Below are positions 38,882 to 48,544 of a DNA stretch of 64,000 nt, in pieces; positions within the stretch are counted from its first letter, which is position 1, and each line of letters opens with the position of its first letter. The translations under genes were made by a program, and so were the position numbers. The stretch is taken from NCBI RefSeq assembly GCF_000208865.1, contig NC_018387.1, positions 1,779,120 to 1,843,119 of the forward strand, given 5' to 3'. The notes beneath the pieces were generated by a model that was not told the DNA's origin, did no database searches, and worked only from the letters and a program-made list of their open reading frames with translations. Source of the DNA: Neospora caninum Liverpool. Taxonomy: Eukaryota > Apicomplexa > Conoidasida > Eucoccidiorida > Sarcocystidae.

Positions 38882-41800
38882 TGTATGTATGTATGTATGT
38901 ATGTATATATATATATATATATGTATATGTATGTATATATGTATATGTATGTATATATGTATATATGTATGTATATATGTATATGTATGTATATGTGTGT
39001 GTGTAGGTTTGCATCTGGACTGCTGTCGCAGTGTGTTCGTTTTTCAATCTGGATGTGGTCGAGCACGTGCCTTTGTGTGTGAAGCGTTTTGGGTTCCGAT
39101 TCTGTGGCCACTTACCATGTGCATTCGCGCTTTCAGGATTGAGTACATCGGTCCTCTCATGCAGCCGTGGGCAGCGATTGCGTGTCGTCCGTCCGACGTG
39201 AAGCGCAACGACCGGCTTTTGCACCTTCAGGAACCGGTGATCTCGCAGATTGTCTCTTCCTCTCCGTGCTCGACGGACGACTTAGCGGGGCGTTTCCACG
39301 CGCTCTCGCTCGGCGCGCAGGCTGGCGAGTCGGAAGACGGCGAGGAGACGGCGGCGAAGGCCAAGCGTTTCCCTCTCGTCGCCGCTCGAGAGGCGTCTGG
39401 CGTCGACGCTCTCTTCTCCTTCAACGCGCCTGTGCGCTACGAATACGTGGAGTTGAAATCTTCGGCTTTCCTCAGCATTGCCGCCAGTCTGACGCCCTAC
39501 AGCCACCACAACCAGAGCCCGAGGTGAGGAACGGAGCCGAGACGGCCGGAGAGAGCCCTGTAGGGCGAACGCGGAGTCGCAAGAGCGGCAAAGTGGTCTG
39601 ACCCCTCTGTGTCTCCGTGAGGAGTTCAGGTACCGGGCAAAGTTGCGTGAGCCTTGGACGCAAAACGAGGCGAGACGTGGGAAGGCTTTCCTGGTCTGTT
39701 TAGGGCCGAAAATTCCGACGCGCGCCGGGGGGCGGAGGGGGGGAGGGGGTGCGTCTCTGCATCTGTCTCGACGTCGCTTTGTCGGGACGCTTACCTCCTT
39801 CATGCGGGGTTTGATCCCGCGCCCTCATGTGCAGGTCTGCCGTTGCCCCGCCCCACGACAGGATGCATCAAGACTTGTCTACGCCTTTGCATATACAGAG
39901 TTTCCCTGTCGACTTCCCTCATCGACTTCAAACGCAGTAGCGCTGAGCTGGCAGACCGACCCCGTGCACGTGTCTGTATAGTTTGTTCTTCGATGCCTAT
40001 TCTCATTTCTCTTCTGTCTTGATCATATCTCTCACTGAGTCTCTTTCTCTCTCTGAGTCGCTTTGCCTCTCTCCTTGTCTCTCTCTTCGTCTCTCTCTTC
40101 GTCTCTCTCGCTGTCTCTCCCTGTCTCTACACGCATGCACACCTGTCCGGCGGTTCCGGTTTTTCTTCCCTCCGCGTCCCTCGGCGGTTCACATTTGGCA
40201 GAGGACAGCACGTTCTGGGCGAGGACGGTTCGCGCGGCTGGGCCTTCTGTGTGTGTCGAGGATAATGCCCAACGAAGTCGCGTGCGCTGTTTGTTTTCAG
40301 AAACATTTATCAGTGCCAAATGTTGAAGCAAACGATGGGGACACCCTTCCACTCCGTTCCCTACCGCCACGACAACAAGGCCTATCGCCTCATCACTCCC
40401 CAACGGCCTCTCGTTCGGACTGAGGATTATCGCCGCTTCGATTTCGATGATTACCCAAGTGGCGTCAACGCTGTCGTCGCCGTCATGTGCTACACAGGGT
40501 AAGACTTCTCGCTTGCTCGTCTCTTTCGTGGGTATCGGTTCTTTTCTCGCCTTCATTGTCACTGTTTTTCCTTTCTTTTGCGGGCGGTCTTTTTCCTGTG
40601 GCATCTGGCTGCTGCTGTCCGCGCCGGTGTCTCCGTGAATCGAACCAGCAGCGGGGCTTTGGGCGACAGAGAAGGCATTTCGCGCGAAGGTCTGTCTTCT
40701 GAGCATGTGTCTGTCCTTGCCTCTCAGCTTCGATATGGAAGACGCCATGATCCTAAACAAAGGATCCATGGAACGCGGCGCTTTCCACGGCTGCGTTTAC
40801 AAAACGAAAGTCGTCGATGCAGCCCCAGCTTCAGCGCGCGCGGTAGGCGCCAACAGAACCCTTTTAATTTTTCACCCAACACAACACACATAGATCATAC
40901 ACAAATATAAATAGAGATATGCGTCTGAATGCATATCTGCACAGACGGATATAGAGAGGTGTTTTATGTTGTTCTGTAGATACACATATGAGTACAATTC
41001 GATGTAAAGTCGCTTCTATATATGTGTATGCTCATACAAGTATATATATAGACAGATAGATAGATAGATAGACAGATAGATAGATAGATATAGATGGGAA
41101 TGTAAAGTTACACATCCATCCGTATGGCGTCTTCGTGTGGAGACATGGCCTCGCGTGCGTTGGCACGCTCAGGCGTTTTTCTTTGCGTCCGGAAGAGGGA
41201 CATGCGTTCCAGATGCAGTCACAGGACGCGAGCAAAACAGGCACGTGCAAATATCGACACCACAAAGCTCCCAATAAACGCATGTGGAGATGCTTCCTGC
41301 CTGCACGGGGACGGAGGCGTCGCTGTGGGCGTGCGTCGAGTAGTGTCTCTTTTGTGTCTTTTCTCGCATTTTCGCCAGGGCGCCGCCTCTCAATACACCT
41401 TCAGCAATGTGAACGAATTCGGAAGGAAGCACAATGCGACTCTGGACGCTGATGGCTTCCCGGCAATCGGCGCAAAGATCGACAAAGGGAGCACGTATTG
41501 CAGGTGAGTGCTTATGTAGTTTCTCTTCTCTCCTCCTCTCTGCTTTTTTCTCTTCTCCTCTCTCTCCTCTGCTTGCCGGGTTGCATTCTCTCAGGCTGCA
41601 TCGCTTCCGTTTTCGGCTGTAGTTCTGTCTCTCTTTTTCGAGTTCATTTTACGTTTCTGTTTTCTCTCTTCACGCGTTCCCGTCGTCTTCCCTGGCTGCG
41701 TTTTCAGAGTTCAGACCTCCTCCTCGTCGTCGTCGTTTGCGAACAACGGTATCCAACACGCCTACAAAGACGGAGAGACTGCGTACGTCGACGGGGTGAC

Positions 41801-43088
41801 TTACATTTCGCCCCCAGACTCTGCCCACGAGCGTCTCGCGAAACTGGGACTCAAAGGCTGCCGCGCTTCGCTGCGGCTTCGCTGCGTGCGCAAACCCGTC
41901 ATCGGAGACAAATTCGCCTCTCGTCACGGACAGAAAGGCATTTTGTCCATGCTGTGGCCACACGAAGACATGCCGTTCACGGTAAGACCTCTGACAAACA
42001 ATGAACAAACAGAGAGAAACATACACGGACAGAAACATAAACAGACACAGAAACATAAACGGACAAAAAAAGGCGCCGAGCCGAACGGCAAAACGATAGA
42101 GTCGTGCCTCTGACTATTGGGGCGAAGGCTCTCCTGCGCGGCTGGCGCGGTGTCGAAAACAGCGTATATTCGGACAAAAGCCTCCCCGGCGCCACAGGCC
42201 TCTTTCGCGCTGTGTAGGACGGAAGCCTTTTTGCTGCCACGCGGCGCGGACGGCGAGCGTTGTGTGTCTCTGCGGCGAGCATCCTTGTCCAGAACCCATC
42301 TGTTGAAGCCTGAGCGCGGCTTCTTTGATTTATCTCCGCGTTCGCTTCTGGCTGCTTCGAATGTTTTCAGGAATCGGGTCTCGTGCCCGACATTCTGTTC
42401 AACCCCCACGGCTTCCCGAGCCGCATGACCATTGGGATGTTGATTGAAAGCATGGCCGGAAAGGCGGCGGCAGTCCACGGCGCCTATCAGGTAACGATTG
42501 GCATACGATTCTCAGTTCAAATGCTCACTGACCGGTTTATTCGTAGTCTACGGAGCGAGTGTGACACGCGAGAGACGAGGCACCGAGGACTGGATCGGAC
42601 GCCTATTTTCCGCAGGAAGCATATAAGTCACCCGAAAAACGGTCGGTCGATCGATACATCTCAAGACGTGTCTACATGCAGGAATATATGTATATATATA
42701 ATGTATATATATGCGACTCTGAATGTGTGCGGGAATGCGAAAGTTCACAAAGTTTTGGAAGCGAGTGGGAGGGTGAGGCAGCACAGAGCTTGGGGGGGGG
42801 GGGGGGGCCAACGGGGAGGCGCGCGCGAGAACGAAAAGGGACAGGTGGAGTCATGCGCCTTTTTTCTCGGCTTTTTCAGGACGCCACGCCCTTCCGCGAG
42901 TTCCCCCCTCAAACTGCGGACGGGAAAAACAAATGGGTCGACCAAGGCGGCTATCACGGTGAGGCTCATGTGGAGTGGAAAGCACTCGTTGGAACTTACA
43001 AAGAATTCAAGCTCATCTCACGCACATACACTATATATATATATATATATATCTGCGTATTGACGATATGTCTACGCGTACGTATATA

Positions 43089-43124
<36 letters not shown>

Positions 43125-44452
43125 CATGTTCATCCATGTGTAAATATATAGGTGTCTAGATGTGGCTAGCGTGTTTGGCGAGAGCCGGGTCGGGAAGTTC
43201 ATGCTCGCGTGCTCTGTGTGACCTTGGTTCGTCTCGGGACCGTTGATTTTTGTCTGAATTTCTGCTCCACTTTCTCTCTCGTGTGGCCGGTTTTTTCGTT
43301 GGCTGCCTTCTCTGCAGGCTGGGTGAAACGCGGCGAGCGCTACCGGACTCCTGAAGAAGAGCGGCAGGCTGAAGACGAACCCGAGACGCCTGTCGACTAC
43401 TTCGGAAAAGCTCTTATGCGTGCAGGTGAGCCCGCGTGCGCATCTGGAAGGCCTACGTACATCTACACATTGCCTCACGCATTTACCTAATTCTATACGT
43501 ATATCGAATATATATATATATATATATATATATATCTGCATGTCTGCCTACACTGTTGCGGAGTGTGTCTTTTGTTCATTCTCGTCATTGACATCCTGCT
43601 CCGTGTCGGCAGCCTCTGCGAATATGCTTGTTTTTTACGTGCAGATGTGTCGCGTTTTAGCACAAGATTTTTTTCTTTGGACGTCTTTCCCACGCCCTGA
43701 GTCGTACCACCTCCCTCTGTGGCGAGGTGTGCTCCCCTCGGTTTTGGGTCTTTGGCGAAAAAGCCGAGAAAGGTTGTGCGTTTGGTGAAAGGAAATCCAG
43801 TCGATGGCGGGTATGACACAGCGACCGTTTTCTGGACACTCGCCCATTCCTCTTTCCACTTGCGTCTTGTTCTCTGCAGGCTACCAGTATTACGGCACTG
43901 AGGAGCTCTACAGCGGCGTGTACGGCGTCCCGCTCACTGCCCATATTTTCACCGGTCTCATCTACTACCAGCGGCTGAGGCATATGGTCAGTTTAGCTGG
44001 GAAGTTGGCGCCTAAATGGTTATCCCCGAGGATCAGCTTAGATGCACGAGGAGACGGACGTCCCAAAGACACTCTCCCGAGCCCCGCCTCGCGTCTCTCC
44101 GTCCAAATCCAATACGGACACGACAATGCGAAGGCGGCTTTCGGCGCTCTTTCCACGCGCTCCTCCCTATCGAACGCCTATTTTAAATCCACAGACATTA
44201 TGCTTATCTGTGTCTGCGGCGACACAGGCCGATATGGGTGTGCGGAACTCTATTTTTCGACGACGATATACACACGTAGATGTACAGATATAGATGGATA
44301 TACATATGTGGCGATATACAGACAGTATCTACTTATGTGTATATTTACCTTAAACTTAATGCAGGTGAATGCCAGCGAAACCCATGTGTACATGTCCGTA
44401 TCCATTGATGGCGTCACTATTCTGCATGCATCAATGCATACAGCTGTATCCC

Positions 44453-44487
<35 letters not shown>

Positions 44488-44868
44488 CTCTCTGCGTGGC
44501 GAGTAGGAAAGGGATTTTCTGTGTTTGTTGGGATGTCGTTACACGGGGTTGACGTGCGTTTGTTTTCAGGTTACGGACAAACACCAAGTGCGCGCTACGG
44601 GGCCTGTCGACGCGCTCACGCATCAGCCTGTGAAAGGCAGAAAGAGACATGGAGGCGTCCGTTTTGGAGAAATGGAGAGAGATGCCCTGATTTCCCACGG
44701 TGCGGCTGCGCTCCTGCAAGACCGGCTGCTTCATGTACGTTCTCTGAAGCCTTCTCCCTTCTGCCAAACTGCCGCGCAATCGCCGAGCACCCACGACCAG
44801 CCTAATGTGTCGACCTGTACAGCGGCATGTGCATATCCAACCGTAGCTACACACTAACGTGCATGCAT

Positions 44869-44908
<40 letters not shown>

Positions 44909-45164
44909 GTATGTATCATGTATGTGCATATGTGTATCGTGTATGTGTATGTATGTATCTGTGTAAGGAGCTACAGACCGAGAGGGTTAACGTTTGTCAA
45001 ACGCATATGGGTAGATGGGGGGGGTTACAGATATGCGTGGGCGTAAGAAGGGGTGCATCTATCTAAACCATTTTTTCGCACATTTTTATGTTTCTTGTTT
45101 CGCTCTGGTTCGTGACCCCTGACACCCCACTGTAACTCACAGGTCTCTCTGCTTCCCTTCAAAC

Positions 45165-45203
<39 letters not shown>

Positions 45204-46054
45204 CATACCTTGACATTCCAAAAACATGCATCTACATATATATATATATATACATATAGATATGTATATATAGATGTGTGTCGTCGCGGTGATCGGGTTT
45301 TCCACGCCTGCGTGGGGTTTCCGCAACGTTCCTTTATGTCTGTTGTGTCTTTTGATTCAGTGTTCGGATGCACACAAGACGTTTTGCTGTCCGTCGTGCG
45401 GCAGCATCCTCACTCCGTCGATCCTTCCAGGCCTTCGAGGACGGACAGTGGGCGGGAAGCGCACAGTGCCGTTCTGCAAAGTTTGTCACGTGCCTTGCCG
45501 TCTCATCGTCGTTCCCTACGTCTTTAGGCAAGTCTTGCACTGCGCCACTTCGCCCCAAAGCCGCGTCTGGGCTCGGGATCCTGTCCAGGGTTGAGGATTC
45601 GTTTCCAGAGCGGTTCCGCGCTCTCAGCACAGGGGGGGGGGGGGACATGAACTTCTCCATGGCAGATGTGAGTCCGTTGAGCTCCCTGCCTTGTCCTGAT
45701 CGTAGGGGGGGGGTTCTTGCACAAATGCCTCTACACACGCATATATATATATATATATATATATATGCGTGTGTGTTATGACCCCGCCAAGATTGGCAGA
45801 CTCGCGCGAGTTCTGGGGCTCTGGAAGCGTCAGGGTGTGCGAGGGTTTTGCGTGTGTCTGCGCGGCTGTGTCTCTTCAGATATCTCGCGAACGAACTGGC
45901 GGCGATGAACGTCACCATTCGCCTGAAACTCGCAGAGTTCGGAGAGCCCGTCGACGTGAAGCCGCGAAGCCTTCCAGGCGTGGAGCCCAACGAAGGCCCT
46001 CGGACCGGCTGGGCGGGGGTCCGCCAGGCCTCCCAGCGCCGCGGCGCGCAGTAG
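31223..46054 (+). CDS. RPA2: DNA-directed RNA polymerase I second-largest subunit (RPA2/RPA135)
   Basis: This is half of the catalytic centre of RNA polymerase I, which makes ribosomal RNA in the nucleolus. Exons: 31223-31538, 31922-32191, 32593-32791, 33302-33572, 34005-34199, 34563-34682, 35244-35326, 35613-35694, 36245-36352, 36725-36853, 37664-38001, 38273-38350, 39137-39523, 40301-40498, 40728-40842, 41379-41503, 41708-41981, 42371-42490, 42880-42958, 43318-43425, 43880-43986, 44570-44734, 45361-45527, 45880-46054. They close in phase at 1402 residues (about 1130-1200 is usual). Signatures: [14 protein letters not shown] and [13 protein letters not shown] mark polymerase I rather than II or [16 protein letters not shown] and [12 protein letters not shown] line the active site; CPSC and CKVCHVPC form the zinc ribbon. 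Extra length comes from a basic N-terminus and inserts in exons 11, 13 and 17. The start has A at -3 and G at +4. The last intron starts with GC. Confidence 0.97.
34911..34990 (+). repeat. 20-bp pyrimidine repeat in RPA2 intron 6
   Basis: TCCTCTCTTTGTCTCTCCCT starts at 34911, 34931 and 34951, with a partial fourth copy at 34971. It lies in the intron 34683-35243. Confidence 0.85.
35808..35910. repeat. AT-rich island with three TA tracts in RPA2 intron 8
   Basis: Alternating TA runs are interrupted by CATGTTTTTG and by GTATGTATTTG, in the intron 35695-36244. Confidence 0.88.
37513..37620 (+). repeat. 25-bp pyrimidine repeat ahead of RPA2 exon 11
   Basis: CTCCGTCCCCTCTCTGTCTC heads a 25-base unit that starts at 37513, 37538, 37563 and 37588, with a partial copy at 37613. 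The array ends about 45 bases before the splice acceptor at 37663 and so extends the polypyrimidine tract of that intron. Confidence 0.88.
38509..38539. repeat. (AT)n microsatellite in RPA2 intron 12
   Basis: A pure AT tract of about 31 bases lies in the intron 38351-39136, about 170 bases upstream of the larger TATG array in the same intron. Confidence 0.88.
38703..39003. repeat. 300-bp TATG/TATATG array in RPA2 intron 12
   Basis: This is a compound array: a TA run, then ATGTATGTAAGT and GTACGTATAT units, a pure (ATGT)n block near 38850-38905, then another TA run and TATGTATATG units ending in (GT)n. It stops about 130 bases before the acceptor of exon 13 (39137). Confidence 0.92.
41039..41093. 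repeat. (TA)n and (GATA)n/(GACA) microsatellite in RPA2 intron 15
   Basis: A short TA tract runs directly into GATA tetranucleotides with two GACA variants, in the intron 40843-41378. Confidence 0.88.
42792..42807. repeat. Poly-G run of 16 in RPA2 intron 18
   Basis: Sixteen consecutive G residues lie in the intron 42491-42879, about 70 bases before the acceptor of exon 19. Confidence 0.85.
43033..43121. repeat. AT-rich island with two TA tracts in RPA2 intron 19
   Basis: TA runs at about 43033-43052 and 43083-43121 sit in the intron 42959-43317. Similar TA tracts lie in the following introns: about 43507-43534 (intron 20), 44457-44485 (intron 21), 44871-44904 and 45162-45200 (intron 22), and 45740-45767 (intron 23). 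Confidence 0.85.
45528..45879 (+). other. GC-AG intron, last intron of RPA2
   Basis: The donor reads TTTAG followed by GCAAGT, and the acceptor is CTCTTCAG at 45879. Exons on both sides are fixed by protein similarity (PYVF before, [10 protein letters not shown] after) and the phase closes only at this GC. No in-frame GT donor sits nearby that keeps both conserved ends. The intron carries a poly-G run near 45631 and a TA tract. Confidence 0.8.
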
Positions 46055-48544
46055 AGACACTTTCGGAGACACCCCCCCCTTCCCGCTCAGATCCCGTGAA
46101 GGCAACAGAATCCCCAGAGGAAAAACGGTGACGAACACATCGATGGCCAGGGAGGAGGGCGAGGAGCAAAGTGAAGACGCGCATGTTTTTGCAGTCGGCG
46201 AGCCTGCGGCAGAGCCCGCAGGGGACTATCGCCTTACAGGCGTCTGAGGGGTGCACAAGACGCTTCGAAGACCGGGGATCGAGAAAGCGACAAAGACGAG
46301 AAACGCGACCGGGCCTCGAGGACTCCTGTGCCGGTTCCAAAAGGGAGCTTCCACCGAATAGATTCATTCTGCAAGAGTTTTTCACGCGCCGCTGCGAATG
46401 CGTTTCCGAATGTCATTCTGCGCCTTGGCTTCTTTTTGTCGCCGTCTCTGCTTCAGGAGCACATGATTTCTGTTTTTGGTCATGTCTGTTTTTGTCGCCT
46501 TATATGTGAGGCAAAACGCATAAATCTCAAGGTTTGGTCGGTTGGTGCTGTCCACCTTTTTTTGAGCTCCCGACGGACAGGCGTCCGCGCGCGCTTACTC
46601 TTCGTCACCCTCCTCCTCCTTGACGTCTCCCGCTCCCCCCTCGTTCTTGAGCCTCGCCGGATACCTCCGCCGCACGCGGAAGAAACTTGTGTTTCTACGC
46701 GCGTTACGCGTTTTTTCGTCCGAACGCGCGCAGTCAGGACAAGGGTTCCACGAGAGAGACTCCCGAAAAATGCAGAACTCGAGACGGCCAGGTCGGTGTA
46801 CGGCTAGCTCGAACGTCCCAGACAGCCTGCTCGAGGGAGGAAAACGGAGGGAAAGCGCCCAAGCGGAGACAAGGCGTTGAGAGACGACGCACGCAGAGAG
46901 AGAACACGGCGGGGCCGAGAAGCTTGGAACGTTCCACGCAGCCAAAAGCCGCTTAAACGAAAAGGAACCCAGCCCAGTTAAGTATGATCAACGAAGCGGA
47001 CATTGCTAGAATCCGACTCACGGGAGATCCACGCGTCTTCCTATCTCTGACGTGTCGATTCCGGTCGTAAGGTCCATACAGGTCAGACACCATTTGAAGT
47101 TCGAATCCACAGAGTGTAGCAGCGCCTCCGTATCGACGTGCCGATGCCAGCCTGAGAATTCTGCCCCACAGAGAAGCCTTGGTGAGTGCGCAAGGTGGTG
47201 CATGCAACGTCTGCCGTGACTTCAGACCCGAATCGTTCTTTTCTTTTGCCCCTCGAAACACGACCAAGCACAATTCCAAGAAAATGTCGCTGGACCAGGG
47301 GAGAGGGAAAGGCGCGCCGTGCCATCCTGGATTTCCACAGGGAAATTGAAAGATGCTCAAACCTGTCCCGAGAAGCTCCCTTCCTCTAGACCTCCAGCGC
47401 GACATCTCAGTTCTCTCGACCGGTGCCTTCATCCGGCGTTGACACACTATATGTAAATATACACATGTGTGTATTAAAACGGGTTGACATATGAATCGCT
47501 TGTTCGATCGACACGAGCTGGTCGTCTCAAATGGTTTTTGTTCGATTGACAGAAAAGTTGACAGAAGTTTAAATCCCGAGAACGGTCAACACATCGACAT
47601 GTAAGTGTGCACGGAACATTGACAAAGGGGCGAAGCAGCATGTCTCCATGCATGCGTCACCTTCAAATCCTCGAAATTGACAGAACGAAAACAGGACAGG
47701 ACACAAGCTCTACACGCACAGAAAGGTCCAGCGTCTTACTAAACAATTTATATAAAACGGACACGCAGCCTCCTGTCGGAGACGCAAAAGACAGGTAGCT
47801 AGACGCCCCACGCCGGACAGCCAGCACGCGAATGAATGTCCGGGCGTGCGCCCCTCGACACAAGTCTTCAGATGCACTTTCTCCCTCTGTCTTCCTATAC
47901 AGAATATGTACACTCCCTCCGTGCACGCGTGTGTACGTACACCTCAGTGTATGTGTATACACACCGGCTTTGAACGTAAAAGCAACGTCGAGGCCGCGCC
48001 TTTCGAAACGAAAGCACACACGAAAAGTTCTTTTCCAACGAAAAAGTGAGCGCGGCGCGAACTCTGCCACCTGGAGCGCCAGCGTTCTTTCTGGATGCAC
48101 GTGAATGTGTGTTTTGGTTCTTTCTCTGTTTCACCGCACTCGCTTCGCCCTCTCTCGTCGGCCTGCCTGCCGCCCTACTACCATTGCCTCCCAAGGGATC
48201 TTTGAAGTCTCCTCCTCCAGCGCAGACCGTCACGCACCTCGAACGCGGATGATCTCTCCCTTTCTTCACGCGCCTCCGCGCCCGCTGCCCGCGTCTCCGC
48301 GGCGCACGTCGGTCCCGTCCTCCCGCTCCATGGCACCTTCCAGTTTTTTTTTTTGGATCCCCCGGCTTCACCCCTGCGTATCGGTTGCCTCTTCGCCGAG
48401 AACTCCGCTCACAACAGACGCTGCACGCCTCCTGTCTCTCTTCCGGCTTCCTCCCAGTGGCGTCTCTAGCTGTCTCTACCTGTCGCCTCCCGCCTGATAG
48501 TGCAGGGGCGTCGTCGCGTTTTCTCTGCCAGCAACTATCTTCCT
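46055..48544. other. Convergent intergenic region between RPA2 and the acyltransferase
   Basis: About 2.5 kb hold two 3' untranslated regions. A minus-strand frame ending at 46595 finishes in a tidy acidic tail (DVKEEEGDEE) but has no ATG and no recognisable upstream exon, so it is not called. AT-rich words occur near 47440-47470 and 47890-47960. I saw nothing else. Confidence 0.5.

Noticed and set aside
39805..39840. tRNA-like T-arm (GCGGGGTTTGATCCCGC) in RPA2 intron 13
   Set aside because: The hairpin is good, but no A-box or 5' acceptor strand lies about 70 bases upstream, so it is not a tRNA.
31223..46054. Assignment of the polymerase subunit to RNA polymerase II or III
   Set aside because: [14 protein letters not shown] followed by [13 protein letters not shown] and the block [18 protein letters not shown] match the polymerase I form. 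Polymerases II and III have a different GS/EK-type sequence in the first block.
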